In this document: piece by piece, positions 26,552 to 35,438 of the stretch | Position numbering within the stretch: position 1 is the stretch's first letter | How the letters are laid out: every line of letters starts with the position of its first letter | Source: Microvirga sp. BSC39 | Lineage (GTDB): Bacteria > Pseudomonadota > Alphaproteobacteria > Rhizobiales > Beijerinckiaceae | Direction: 5' to 3' | Assembly: GCF_000739015.1 (NCBI RefSeq) | Contig: NZ_JPUG01000078.1 | Location: forward strand, 310,001 to 374,000 | Length of the DNA stretch: 64,000 bases | Notes under the pieces: generated by a model | Seen by the model: only the letters and a program-made list of their open reading frames with translations | Database searches by the model: none | What the model was told of the DNA's origin: nothing | Translations under genes and position numbers: made by a program

Positions 26552-26884
26552 ATGATCAGTGCCGTATCCTCCATCTCTTCCATGATCGACAGCCCAGCGT
26601 CGGTCACGGCCGTTCCGGCCTTCGGCACGACTGCGCCGGCCGCAGGCGCTGTCACAGGCGCCTCCCAGGTGAGCTTCAGCGACATGATGGCTCAAGTGGC
26701 CACGTCAGCCGTCGACACCATGAAGGCGGGCGAGGCTGCATCGATTGCCGGCATCCAGGGCAAAGCCTCGGTGCAGCAGGTGGTCGAGGCCGTGATGTCC
26801 GCCGAGCAGACACTTCAGACAGCGATCGCCATCCGCGACAAGGTGGTTGCGGCCTATCAGGAAATCGCCCGGATGGCGATTTAA
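26552..26884 (+). CDS. fliE: MS ring-rod junction protein FliE
   Basis: 110 residues. The conserved part is the C-terminal half: VSFSDMMAQVATSAVDTMKAGE, VQQVVEAVMSAEQTLQTAIAIRDKVV and YQEIARMAI. The Ala/Pro/Thr-rich first 35 residues are variable, as in the family. FliE connects the MS ring with the rod and is needed early for export. GAGAGG precedes the ATG. Confidence 0.95.
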   Translation: MISAVSSISSMIDSPASVTAVPAFGTTAPAAGAVTGASQVSFSDMMAQVATSAVDTMKAGEAASIAGIQGKASVQQVVEAVMSAEQTLQTAIAIRDKVVAAYQEIARMAI

Positions 26885-26896
26885 GAGGATCAGACA

Positions 26897-27685
26897 ATGA
26901 GAGCGCTTGCGATTGCTGCCACCGGAATGAACGCGCAGCAGCTGAATGTCGAGGTGATTGCCAACAACATCTCGAACGTCAACACCACCGCCTTCAAGGC
27001 GGCACGGGCGGAGTTCACGGATCTTCTCTATCAAACCGAGCGCTCCCAGGCGATTCCGAACCAGGCGGGATCCAGCCCTGTGCCCGAAGGGGCCATGCTG
27101 GGCCTGGGCGTGAAGACGGCGGCCATCCGCAACCTCCACCGGCAGGGATCCCTGACGAACACCTCGAACCAGTTCGACCTCGCTCTCAACGGACGCGGCT
27201 GGTTCCAGGTGAACGCGCCGAGCGGCGAGATCGTCTATACCCGTGCAGGTTCCTTCAACAAGAACGGCGACGGGCAGCTCGTCACCCTCGACGGTTACAC
27301 CCTCAACCCGCCCATCATCGTTCCGCCCAACACGCTCGATGTGACGATCAACGAGTCAGGCGAGATCTTCGCGAAGATCGCCGGAGAGGCTCAGCCGCAG
27401 AACCTGGGCCAGCTGACTCTCGCGAACTTCGCCAACGATGCCGGCCTGGAGCCCATCGGCGGCAACTACTACCGCGAGACCTTGGCTTCGGGTGCTCCGG
27501 CCGTGGGCATCCCGTCCGATCCCGGCTACGGAAAGATCCATCAGGGCTATCTCGAAGCCTCGAACGTGGATCCCATCAAGGAGATCACGAATCTGATCTC
27601 GGCTCAGCGTGCCTTCGAGATGAACTCCAAGGTCATCCAGGCCGCGGACGACATGGCCGGAACCGTCTCAAAGGGCATCCGCTAA
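26897..27685 (+). CDS. flgG: Distal rod protein FlgG
   Basis: 262 residues, the usual FlgG length. Signature ends are MRALAIAATGMNAQQLNVEVIANNISNVNTTAFK and NVDPIKEITNLISAQRAFEMNSKVIQAADDM (given here as segments of the ends only). The middle D1 domain contains LALNGRGWFQV and YTRAGSFNKNGDGQLV. FlgG forms the distal rod through the P and L rings. GAGGATC precedes the start, 12 bases after fliE. Confidence 0.96.
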   Translation: MRALAIAATGMNAQQLNVEVIANNISNVNTTAFKAARAEFTDLLYQTERSQAIPNQAGSSPVPEGAMLGLGVKTAAIRNLHRQGSLTNTSNQFDLALNGRGWFQVNAPSGEIVYTRAGSFNKNGDGQLVTLDGYTLNPPIIVPPNTLDVTINESGEIFAKIAGEAQPQNLGQLTLANFANDAGLEPIGGNYYRETLASGAPAVGIPSDPGYGKIHQGYLEASNVDPIKEITNLISAQRAFEMNSKVIQAADDMAGTVSKGIR

Positions 27686-27709
27686 AGGCGGCATCCGGGT
27701 GATCTCATC

Positions 27710-28174
27710 ATGAAACACTTCGTCCAGATCGTTCTTGCCACAATCGTCGTCAGCGTGGGAGCGCTGCATGGTGCGGCTGCCGAGGATCGTATCCTTCCGG
27801 TTCCAGCCGTCACCATCTATGCGGGTGATACGATCCAGGAGTCGATGCTCAAGGACAGGGCCTTTCCGGAGAATTACCGCTACCGCACCGCAGTTGTTGA
27901 ATCCCCGCGCGTCCTGACCGGGAAGATGGCGCGCCGGACCCTCCTGCCGGGTGAGCCGATCCCGATGAATGCGGTTGACGATCCGAAGCTCGTTACACGG
28001 GGCGTTCAGGCCCAGATCGTGTTCGAGGAAGGCGGGCTCTCGATCATGGGAGTGGGCATTCCCCTGCAGTCCGGCACCATGGGTGAAACGATCCAGGTGA
28101 AGAATGTCGACAGCGGGCGGATCATCACCGGACGCGTTCAGGCCGACGGCCGTGTCCGAATTGGAGTCTATTGA
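27710..28174 (+). CDS. flgA: P-ring assembly chaperone FlgA
   Basis: 154 residues with a Sec signal peptide (cleavage expected after GAAA, about residue 24). SAF-domain features follow: PVPAVTIYAGDTIQESMLKDR and VLTGKMARRTLLPGEPIP, then the C-terminal GETIQVKNVDSGRIITGRV. FlgA chaperones FlgI in the periplasm. Shorter than enterobacterial FlgA (about 220), as is usual in rhizobia. The stop TGA overlaps the flgI ATG by one base. Confidence 0.93.
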   Translation: MKHFVQIVLATIVVSVGALHGAAAEDRILPVPAVTIYAGDTIQESMLKDRAFPENYRYRTAVVESPRVLTGKMARRTLLPGEPIPMNAVDDPKLVTRGVQAQIVFEEGGLSIMGVGIPLQSGTMGETIQVKNVDSGRIITGRVQADGRVRIGVY

Positions 28175-29271
28175 TGCTCCGCGTCATCGTCTATCTCCTC
28201 GCCGCTCTCTTTGCCGTGCAGGCTCAGGCAGCCACCCGCATCAAGGATGTGGCGTCTGTCCAGGGCGTCAGGGACAACCAGCTGATCGGCTATGGCCTCG
28301 TCATGGGCCTGCAGGGAACGGGCGACACCCTCCGCAACTCCCAGTTCACCGAGCAGTCCCTGCAATCCATGCTTGACCGCATGGGCGTGAACGTTCGTGA
28401 CATCAACCTGCGCACCCGCAATGTCGCAGCGGTCATCATCACCGCAGACCTGCCGCCCTTCGTCGGAACAGGATCGCGCATCGACGTGACCGTCACCTCC
28501 ATGGGTGATGCGACTTCGCTGAAAGGCGGCACTCTCATGCTGACTGCCCTGCAGGGTGGCGACGGCCAGGTCTATGCGGTTGCTCAAGGGGCGATCGTGG
28601 TGTCCGGCTTCTCCGCGCAGGGGCAGGCCGAGACCCTGACCTCCGGCGTTGCAACGGCCGGCCGCATTCCGAACGGGGCGCTGATCGAGCGTGAGGTTCA
28701 GGGAGGGTTCGATGCCGTCGGCGGACTCGCCTTCGAGCTCAAGAACCCCGACTACAAGACGGCGACCCTGATCACCGATGCGATAAACCAGTATGCTCAG
28801 CAGCGTTTCGGCGTCCGCGTTGCGTCCCCCCGCGACTTCCGAACCGTCGTTCTGCAGAAGCCGAAGAACATCGCGGCGACCCGCTTCATTGCCGAACTCG
28901 GTGACCTTGAGATCCGGCCTGATACGCCTGCCCGCATCGTCATCGATCAGCGAACCGGGACGGTCGTCATCGGCAAGAACGTGCAAATCTCGACCGTGGC
29001 CATCACTCACGGGGCCCTCACGATCCGTGTGACGGAGACGCCCGAAGTCTCGCAGCCGGATCCGTTCTCGATGGGCCAGACGGTGGTGGTGCCGCGCACG
29101 CAGATCACTGCGGCGGAGGAGCGGGTGCCCCTCGCGATCGTCCGAGGCTCGGATCTGCAGACCCTCGTCAAAGGCTTGAATCAGATGGGCCTCAAGCCGT
29201 CCGATGTCATCGCGATCCTCCAGGCGGTCAAGACGGCCGGAGCTCTTCAAGCGGAGTTGGTGATCCAATGA
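28174..29271 (+). CDS. flgI: Flagellar P-ring protein FlgI
   Basis: 365 residues from ATG at 28174 (an in-frame TTG just before is not needed). Signal peptide of about 20 residues ending AQA, then TRIKDVASVQGVRDNQLIGYG, typical of FlgI. Further family motifs are VMGLQGTGDT, GRIPNGALIERE and TVVIGKNVQIS. It forms the P ring in the peptidoglycan layer around the distal rod. Co-translated with flgA and, through an ATGA overlap, with motE. Confidence 0.96.
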   Translation: MLRVIVYLLAALFAVQAQAATRIKDVASVQGVRDNQLIGYGLVMGLQGTGDTLRNSQFTEQSLQSMLDRMGVNVRDINLRTRNVAAVIITADLPPFVGTGSRIDVTVTSMGDATSLKGGTLMLTALQGGDGQVYAVAQGAIVVSGFSAQGQAETLTSGVATAGRIPNGALIEREVQGGFDAVGGLAFELKNPDYKTATLITDAINQYAQQRFGVRVASPRDFRTVVLQKPKNIAATRFIAELGDLEIRPDTPARIVIDQRTGTVVIGKNVQISTVAITHGALTIRVTETPEVSQPDPFSMGQTVVVPRTQITAAEERVPLAIVRGSDLQTLVKGLNQMGLKPSDVIAILQAVKTAGALQAELVIQ

Positions 29272-29780
29272 TCTCTCGCATGTCGTGCCAGAATTTTCGG
29301 CGAATGGCGGTCTGCAGCTTGATCCTGGCAGCCGTGGCTTCCAGCGGTGCTCAGGCACAGGATGCGAATGCGTCTGCCAAGAACAACCAGTACTGCACCA
29401 ATATTGCCGATGCCGCCTCCGATGCGCGCTTTGCCCTGCAGAAGCAGGCGCTTGCCGACATGGAAAAGGAAATCGAGGGCCGCATCAAGGTCCTGGAGGC
29501 GAAGCGCGCCGAGTACGAGGAATGGCTCAAGCGCCGCAACGAGGTTCTGGAGAAGGCGGATGAGACGATCGTCATGATCTACGCGCGGATGCGCCCGGAC
29601 GCGGCAGCTCTCCAGCTCATGAACATGGACGAGGAGATCGCCGCAGCCGTGATCGCCAAGCTCAATCCGCGAGCCGCGAGCGCGGTCCTGAACGAGATGG
29701 AGCCGGCTCGGGCTGCTCAACTGGCCAATGTCATTACCGACGCTCCCAAGCGTGAAAAGAACCCCGTGAGGCAAAATTGA
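29268..29780 (+). CDS. motE: MotE-family periplasmic protein
   Basis: 170 residues with a signal peptide (about 1-31, ending AQAQ), a long helical region (about 50-105) with regular charged residues likely to form a coiled coil, then an MgtE-N-like domain (105-160) with IYARMRPDAAALQLMNMDEEIAAAVI and LNPRAASAVLNEM. In Sinorhizobium meliloti MotE is a dedicated periplasmic chaperone for MotC. Cys43 could form the disulfide-linked dimer described there. It overlaps flgI (ATGA), and its stop overlaps the flgH TTG start. Confidence 0.88.
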   Translation: MISRMSCQNFRRMAVCSLILAAVASSGAQAQDANASAKNNQYCTNIADAASDARFALQKQALADMEKEIEGRIKVLEAKRAEYEEWLKRRNEVLEKADETIVMIYARMRPDAAALQLMNMDEEIAAAVIAKLNPRAASAVLNEMEPARAAQLANVITDAPKREKNPVRQN

Positions 29781-30475
29781 AGCATCTCATTGCCATCGTT
29801 GGCCTGTGTTTCCTCGCCGCCTGCGCGACAAGGCCGGAGGATCTGGGGCGTGAGCCGGGCATGACGCCGGTCGGCTCGGGTATCGCCGTTGAGCGTGAGC
29901 CCCTCCCGCACCTGTTCAAGGGCACCGGTCCGGCGGCGGCGAACTCGACCTGGAGCAATGCCAGTGCCGACCTCTTCACCAGCCCGCGGGCCCGGCAGGT
30001 GGGCGATATCGTGACGGTGAACATCCAGATCGACGACAAGGCGGAGTTCGAAAACGCCAGCGACCGGTCGAGGCGATCCTCAGTCAGCGCAGGCCTCGAC
30101 TATGCTTTCTCGTTCAAAGGCTGGAACGCGGATGGAACGGCGGATGCCGGCATCAACTCCTCATCCGATTCGAAGGGTCAGGGAACCATCGATCGCTCGG
30201 AGAAGCTGCGCCTGTCGGTTGCCGCGGTCGTCAACGAGGTCCTGCCGAACGGCAACGTTGTGATCAGCGGATCGCAGGAAGTGCGCGTGAACTTCGAGGT
30301 TCGCGTTCTCAACATCGCCGGCATCGTGCGGCCCCGCGACATCTCGCCGAAGAACACCATCAGCTACGACAAGATCGCCGAGGCTAGGGTCTCCTATGGC
30401 GGACGCGGGCGCCTCATGGAAGTCCAGCAACCTGCCTATGGGCAGCAGCTGTTCGACGTTCTAACTCCCTTCTAG
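29777..30475 (+). CDS. flgH: Flagellar L-ring lipoprotein FlgH
   Basis: 232 residues with TTG start overlapping the motE stop. Lipoprotein signal with lipobox LAAC at about residues 13-16. The family part includes LFTSPRARQVGDIVTVNIQIDDKAEFEN, LRLSVAAVVNEVLPNGN, VISGSQEVRVNFE and VRPRDISPKNTI (listed as separate pieces). FlgH is the outer-membrane L ring. The non-ATG start suggests weaker or coupled translation. Confidence 0.95.
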   Translation: MKHLIAIVGLCFLAACATRPEDLGREPGMTPVGSGIAVEREPLPHLFKGTGPAAANSTWSNASADLFTSPRARQVGDIVTVNIQIDDKAEFENASDRSRRSSVSAGLDYAFSFKGWNADGTADAGINSSSDSKGQGTIDRSEKLRLSVAAVVNEVLPNGNVVISGSQEVRVNFEVRVLNIAGIVRPRDISPKNTISYDKIAEARVSYGGRGRLMEVQQPAYGQQLFDVLTPF

Positions 30476-30497
30476 GCGGAATAAGAGGATCATTACG

Positions 30498-31007
30498 ATG
30501 GCCAAGGCACTGGCTCTTCCGGCCCCAGCCGACAGCGCACCGGCCCGGGAGGGATCGTTGAGGTGGCTCCTGACGCTCGGCCTCCTGACCCTGCTCTCGG
30601 CGGCGATCGGAGGCGGATTCGGGCTCGTCATGGTCTCCGGCATCGAGAAGCGCGTCGAAGAGAAGTATAAGGCTCAGCCCGAGAAGACCGAGGTCGCAAG
30701 CCCCTATGCAGGCAGTATCGGGATCAAGAAGCTCGCTCCGGTCGTCACGAATCTTGCTGCCTCGACCGAGGATTGGGTGAGGGTGGAAGCTTCCATCGTC
30801 TACAAGATGAGCGAAGAGCAGAACCCCGACGTGATGGCCGGCGAGATCCGGCAGGACATCCTGGCCTATCTCCGCACCCTGTCGCTGGCGCAGATCCAGG
30901 GGCCGAGCGGGCTTCTGCACCTCAGGGAAGACCTGAACGAGCGCGTCAAATTGCGCTCGAAAGGTGTCGTCCAGGAGCTTGTTCTCGAAACCCTTATCGT
31001 TCAGTAG
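30498..31007 (+). CDS. fliL: Basal body-associated protein FliL
   Basis: 169 residues: a cytoplasmic Ala/Pro-rich N-terminus, one membrane helix (about 26-50) and a periplasmic domain ending DLNERVKLRSKGVVQELVLETLIVQ, the FliL C-terminal pattern. FliL surrounds the stator units and supports their function at high load. AAGAGGA precedes the ATG. A second FliL-like protein is encoded at 56988. Confidence 0.9.
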   Translation: MAKALALPAPADSAPAREGSLRWLLTLGLLTLLSAAIGGGFGLVMVSGIEKRVEEKYKAQPEKTEVASPYAGSIGIKKLAPVVTNLAASTEDWVRVEASIVYKMSEEQNPDVMAGEIRQDILAYLRTLSLAQIQGPSGLLHLREDLNERVKLRSKGVVQELVLETLIVQ

Positions 31008-31064
31008 GTCGAACGCAGTCTGAGTTTTCAAGCCGTCTGTTCATTTCTCCGAAAGACCATTGCC

Positions 31065-31802
31065 ATGCCTTTCCGTCTGATCCTTGCCGGCGCCTTCATC
31101 CTGCTGGCCTCCAGTGCCAATGCCCAGCTGGCGGATCTTCAGTCACTGCTCCCTTCAGGGGAGGGTGCGGTCAGCGGACGCATGATTCAGCTCGTCGTTC
31201 TCCTGACGGTGCTGTCCCTCGCGCCGGGGCTTCTGATCATGGTCACGAGCTTCACCCGGTTCGTGGTGGCCTTCTCGTTCCTGCGCTCAGGGCTTGGGCT
31301 CCAGAGCACCCCGGCGAATATCTTCCTGATCAGCCTTTCCTTGTTCATGACCTTCTTTGTCATGGGGCCAACGTTCGACAAGGCATGGAATGAAGGTGTT
31401 CGGCCGTTGACTGAGAATCGCATCTCGGAGACCGAGGCCTTCACCAAGACGACGGAGCCGTTCCGGGATTTCATGTTGACGCATGTGAGGCCGAAGGACC
31501 TTCAGATGTTCAGCGATCTGGCGGCGGTCAATTACCCGAAGCCCGAAGAGGGCGAGAAGATCGATCTGCGGATCCTGATTCCCGCCTTCATGATTTCCGA
31601 GCTGAGGCGCGGATTCGAAATCGGCTTCCTCATCGCGCTCCCTTTTCTCGTGATCGACATGATCGTCGCCACCCTGGTGATGTCCATGGGCATGATGATG
31701 ATGCCGCCGACCGTCTTGGCACTGCCGTTCAAGATCCTCTTCTTTGTCCTGATCGACGGATGGAACATCCTCGTGAGCGGGCTGGTACGCTCCTACTTCT
31801 GA
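31065..31802 (+). CDS. fliP: Flagellar type III export gate protein FliP
   Basis: 245 residues with a cleavable signal peptide (MPFRLILAGAFILLASSANA). Conserved segments are LLTVLSLAPGLLIMVTSFTRFVV, LGLQSTPANIFLISLSLFMTFFVM and FMISELRRGFEIGFLIALPF (pieces), with four membrane helices. FliP forms the core export gate with FliQ and FliR, encoded in two later units here. Last gene of the flgB operon, 57 bases after fliL. Confidence 0.96.
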   Translation: MPFRLILAGAFILLASSANAQLADLQSLLPSGEGAVSGRMIQLVVLLTVLSLAPGLLIMVTSFTRFVVAFSFLRSGLGLQSTPANIFLISLSLFMTFFVMGPTFDKAWNEGVRPLTENRISETEAFTKTTEPFRDFMLTHVRPKDLQMFSDLAAVNYPKPEEGEKIDLRILIPAFMISELRRGFEIGFLIALPFLVIDMIVATLVMSMGMMMMPPTVLALPFKILFFVLIDGWNILVSGLVRSYF

Positions 31803-31849
31803 CACTGGAGTCTCCTCGCCAACGATTTGAGCGAAATCTGAGAGGCAGC

Positions 31850-31868
31850 AACCTTCGCACAAGGTTGG
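31850..31868 (+). promoter_or_regulatory. Shared flagellar upstream motif, fliF copy
   Basis: AACCTTCGCACAAGGTTGG. Here the dyad is perfect: AACCTT (31850-31855), five bases, AAGGTT (31861-31866). CAAG starts 56 bases before the fliF ATG. In Brucella FtcR is reported to bind upstream of fliF, which makes this the best candidate FtcR site in the window. Confidence 0.65.
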
Positions 31869-31915
31869 CGACGCAAAAGTAGTCTCGATAACTTTTATCA
31901 GTACCGAGATTCTTC

Positions 31916-33553
31916 ATGCCTGGTCGTCAACAAGCCGAAAGACTCTGGAGTAGTTTGCTGCTGCTGGGCCCGCGCCGTCTTGCAGCCTTGGCCGCCATCG
32001 GCCTCGCCGTCTTCCTGTCCGTCGGTATCGGAGCCTACTACCTCAGTCGTCCGGCCCAGGAGACCTTGTACACCGGCTTGGACCGCGAAGATGTCGGCCG
32101 GATGGGCGCCGTCCTCAAGGATGCCGGCATCCCGTTCGATGTGAGCGCCGACGGAACGGCTCTCCTGGTCAGCTATGGCAATACGGCCTCGGCCAGAATG
32201 CTCCTGGCCGAGAAGGGGCTCCCCCACAGCACCAAGTCCGGCTACGAACTCTTCAACGATCTCGGTTCGCTGGGCCTGACGTCTTTCATGCAGGAGGTCA
32301 CGAAGGTTCGCGCTCTTGAGGGCGAGCTGGCGCGTACCATCCAGGGAATGAAGGGGATCAAGGCCGCCCGCGTCCACATCGTTCTTCCCGACCGCGGCTC
32401 CTTCCGTCGCGAGCAGCAGGCGCCCTCCGCCTCCGTGGTCATCCGAACCTCGCCGGCCGACGATGCATCATCGGCCCAGGCGATTCGGCACCTTGTGGCT
32501 GCTGCCATCCCGGGCATGGCGGTGGACAAGGTGACCGTCATGAATACCGACGGTACTCTCCTGATGTCCGGGGATGATGCCTCCAATGCATCGACGGGCA
32601 AGATGGCTCGTCTTGAGAAGACAGTGGGTCTGGAGATCCAGGACAACGTCCGCCGCACCCTGATGCCCTATCTCGGCACCGGCAATTTCGAGATCAGTGT
32701 GGCCGCCCGGCTGAGCACGGATAAGGTCAATACCAGCGAGACGATCTTCAACCCTGAATCGAAAGTCGAGCGCTCGGTCCGCACGGTCAAGGAGACGGAA
32801 GTCGCGCAGAACAGGAGCGGGCAGAAGCCGACCACCGTCCAGCAGAATCTGCCGGACGATAGCGTCCGCGCCGAATCGGGTGACAGCTCGAGCGAAGACA
32901 ACCAGCGCCGCGAGGAGCTGACCAACTACGAAATCTCGTCGAAAACGATCCAGACCATCAGCGACGGCTACCAGATCAAGAATCTCTCGGTTGCCGTGCT
33001 GGTGAACAGGTCTCGCATCGCCTCCCTGCTGGGTGAGAATGCCACTCCTGCGGAGATGGACGCCAAGATCACGGAGATCGAGCAGCTGGTTTCATCGGCC
33101 ACAGGCTTCAGCAAGACACGAGGCGACCAGATCAAGGTCGCGGCTGTGAGCTTCGTTGACGATGGCGGCATGCTGCAGCCGGTGCCGGGTCCGTCCCTGA
33201 CCGAGATTCTCATGCGCCAGTTCGGCACGGTGGTGAATGCCCTCACCATTCTGGCTCTGTGCGCCATGATGATCTGGTTCGGACTGCGTCCTGCCGTGAG
33301 AATGCTGATGGCGCGCCATCAGGCCGAGCTCGAGCTTCAGCGTGAGCAGGCAGCTGCTCTGGCCGCGGCCGAGGCAGAGGAGGCCGAGAACGAGAATGGG
33401 CGGCAGGCGCTGCAGGCTGCTCTCGACCGGGAAGAACAGAACCTCATCGAGATGCCCCGCACGCCGCAGCGCAAGCTGGAGCAGATCATTGAGCTCAGCG
33501 AAGAGCATGCTGCTGCTGTCCTGAAGCAGTGGCTCGGGCGGGAGGCCGCGTGA
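31916..33553 (+). CDS. fliF: Flagellar MS-ring protein FliF
   Basis: 545 residues. Membrane helices at about 20-42 and 438-460 flank the periplasmic ring-building region, with LYTGLDREDVGRMGAVLKDAGIPF, GYELFNDLGSLGLTSFMQEV and ARVHIVLPDRGSF among the family motifs. The C-terminal cytoplasmic tail (QRKLEQIIELSEEHAAAVLKQWL) is the FliG-binding segment. First gene of a six-gene operon, preceded by the shared flagellar motif. Its TGA overlaps the fliH ATG by one base. Confidence 0.96.
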   Translation: MPGRQQAERLWSSLLLLGPRRLAALAAIGLAVFLSVGIGAYYLSRPAQETLYTGLDREDVGRMGAVLKDAGIPFDVSADGTALLVSYGNTASARMLLAEKGLPHSTKSGYELFNDLGSLGLTSFMQEVTKVRALEGELARTIQGMKGIKAARVHIVLPDRGSFRREQQAPSASVVIRTSPADDASSAQAIRHLVAAAIPGMAVDKVTVMNTDGTLLMSGDDASNASTGKMARLEKTVGLEIQDNVRRTLMPYLGTGNFEISVAARLSTDKVNTSETIFNPESKVERSVRTVKETEVAQNRSGQKPTTVQQNLPDDSVRAESGDSSSEDNQRREELTNYEISSKTIQTISDGYQIKNLSVAVLVNRSRIASLLGENATPAEMDAKITEIEQLVSSATGFSKTRGDQIKVAAVSFVDDGGMLQPVPGPSLTEILMRQFGTVVNALTILALCAMMIWFGLRPAVRMLMARHQAELELQREQAAALAAAEAEEAENENGRQALQAALDREEQNLIEMPRTPQRKLEQIIELSEEHAAAVLKQWLGREAA

Positions 33554-34203
33554 TGGCAGGAGCAATCGCCAACCTGCTGGAGGATTTCTCGCCCGCACCC
33601 CGGAGCGGGCCGCTGGGAGGCGGTATCCTCCGTGCGGTCAAGGCCAAAGCAGAGCCCGATCTCGCGCCGCCACCACCGGCAGTCGACCGGCAGGCTGAAC
33701 TCCTCAAAGCTGTCGAAGCCAAGGTGAGAGCCGAAGAGAGGGATGCTGCTCGGCTTCAGCTTGAAGAGGCGGTTGCGGCTGAGAGGGTCCGCTACGAAGA
33801 GGAGCTGGCGTCACAGCGCGTGATCTGGGTAGAGCAGCAGGCAGATCAGCTCTCGACGCTCATCGTGGAGGGCGTCGGCCGGATTGAAGCCCTGCTCTCG
33901 GAGAGGGTTGCAAACATCCTGAAGCCCTTCGTTTCCGAGGCCTTCCGTCAGCAGAGCGTCATTGAATTCAAGGAGGTGCTTGCAACGCTTCTCCTCAGCG
34001 AAGAGACAGGACCGATGAAGATTGCGGGACCCGAGGATCTCCTGCTGGCGCTGAAAGAGAATCTTGGGGCCCATGGAAGCACGATAGAGTTCCTCCCTGG
34101 CGACCATGTCGAGGTGAGCGTCACCGCCCGCGATACCACCGTGCAGACACAGCTGCAGGCATGGGCGGATCGGCTTGGGCAGGTTTTGAAGGCTGAGTCA
34201 TGA
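33553..34203 (+). CDS. fliH: FliH-like export ATPase regulator
   Basis: 216 residues from ATG at 33553 (TGATG overlap with fliF); an in-frame ATG 24 bases earlier lies inside fliF. Pro/Ala-rich N-terminus, then a long charged helix (about 45-110: EAKVRAEERDAARLQLEEAV), then a C-terminal domain like the vacuolar-ATPase E subunit. FliH binds FliI and the C ring. Sequence conservation is low, as usual in rhizobia; the call rests on position between fliF and motB, length and architecture. Confidence 0.75.
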   Translation: MAGAIANLLEDFSPAPRSGPLGGGILRAVKAKAEPDLAPPPPAVDRQAELLKAVEAKVRAEERDAARLQLEEAVAAERVRYEEELASQRVIWVEQQADQLSTLIVEGVGRIEALLSERVANILKPFVSEAFRQQSVIEFKEVLATLLLSEETGPMKIAGPEDLLLALKENLGAHGSTIEFLPGDHVEVSVTARDTTVQTQLQAWADRLGQVLKAES

Positions 34204-35438
34204 TGTCGAAATCGGACAAGCACGAAATTGTCATCGTCAGAAGAGGCGGCGATGGTGAGGAGATGGTGAAGGGCGGAGCGTGGAAGATCGCTCACGCGGA
34301 CTTCATGACCGCCATGATGGCCTTCTTTCTGGTTATGTGGCTCATCAGCCTGACGGATGAGGAGACGCGTAGCGGCGTGGCCAACTACTTCAACCCGGTG
34401 CAGCTTGCGGAGTCGACCCCGAACAAGAAGGGACTCGACGATCCGCAGAACGTTCCCCCGGACAACGAGACCGACAACACAAAGGACGGCAAGGAAAAGG
34501 GGAGCGGCGAGGGAACGGGCGGCAAGTCTCATCAGCTGCAGAAACCTCGCTTCAAGGAAGGGGCTCTGTTCCAGGACCCCTATGCCGTGCTCGCCCGGAT
34601 CGCCGACGAGATCGAGGCAACGCCGCACGATACGCTTGGCGCCGACGTCACTCCCGGCGAAAGCGACGTGCCTGGCCTGAAGGCCGGCGAGGCTTTCCGC
34701 GATCCGTTCGATCCGCTCTATTGGCAGGTTGCGCCCGTCGAAGAAGTGAAGACGGACACGCCGCTGAAGCCGGGCACGGCGCCGTCTGCGCCGTCAAAGG
34801 CCGTCATTGATGCGATCGCGTCCTTGAGCGAGAAGCCGCAGGCCGGCCAAAAGGCGCAACAGCAGGCCCCTTCAGGCAGTGTGGCATCCCCGGACGGGCG
34901 ATCTGCGCCGTTAGCAGGCGGCCAGGCCGTTGCTTCCGGATCCTCCGCAGAACAGAGTGCTGCAGAGGCAAGTGCCGCCGATCAGAAGGCGGCGGAGCTG
35001 AAGCGGGAAATCCTCAAAGCCGTTCAGCCAACCAGGGATGTCACGCCCCAGCCGCATATCGAGGTTCGCCGCACCGGTGCGGGAACCCTGATCAGCCTCA
35101 CGGATGATTTCGACTTCACCATGTTCGCGGTCGGGTCTGCGGAGCCGCACGCCAAGGTCGTTCGCGCCATGGCCGAAATCGCCAAGATCCTGCAGGCGCG
35201 GCCGGGCAAGATCGTGATCCGTGGCCACACCGACGCCCGGCCCTTCAAGTCGGCCACTTACGACAACTGGCGCCTGTCCCATGCCAGAGCCCAGATGGCA
35301 TTGTATATGCTGGTTCGGGGAGGCTTGGACGAAAAGAGGATCGTACGCGTCGAGGGGCATGCGGACCGGGAGCCGAAGATCCCGTCCAATCCTAATGCCG
35401 ACCAGAACCGGCGAGTCGAGATTCTTCTGCAGGAGTAA
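34200..35438 (+). CDS. motB: Flagellar stator protein MotB
   Basis: 412 residues. Single membrane helix (about 33-54) beginning AHADFMTAMMAFFLVMWLIS, with Asp34 as the proton-binding residue. A long, Ala/Pro/Lys-rich periplasmic linker (about 60-275) follows, then an OmpA-like peptidoglycan-binding domain (about 280-410) with IVIRGHTDARPF and NRRVEILLQE. With MotA, encoded on the other strand at 43660, it forms the proton-driven stator; in rhizobia MotC binds its periplasmic part. Overlaps fliH (ATGA) and touches motC. Confidence 0.95.
   Translation: MMSKSDKHEIVIVRRGGDGEEMVKGGAWKIAHADFMTAMMAFFLVMWLISLTDEETRSGVANYFNPVQLAESTPNKKGLDDPQNVPPDNETDNTKDGKEKGSGEGTGGKSHQLQKPRFKEGALFQDPYAVLARIADEIEATPHDTLGADVTPGESDVPGLKAGEAFRDPFDPLYWQVAPVEEVKTDTPLKPGTAPSAPSKAVIDAIASLSEKPQAGQKAQQQAPSGSVASPDGRSAPLAGGQAVASGSSAEQSAAEASAADQKAAELKREILKAVQPTRDVTPQPHIEVRRTGAGTLISLTDDFDFTMFAVGSAEPHAKVVRAMAEIAKILQARPGKIVIRGHTDARPFKSATYDNWRLSHARAQMALYMLVRGGLDEKRIVRVEGHADREPKIPSNPNADQNRRVEILLQE

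Noticed and set aside
28168..29358. 396-aa frame antisense to flgI
   Set aside because: Antisense artefact; flgI is certain, and the translation is Arg/Asp/His-rich.
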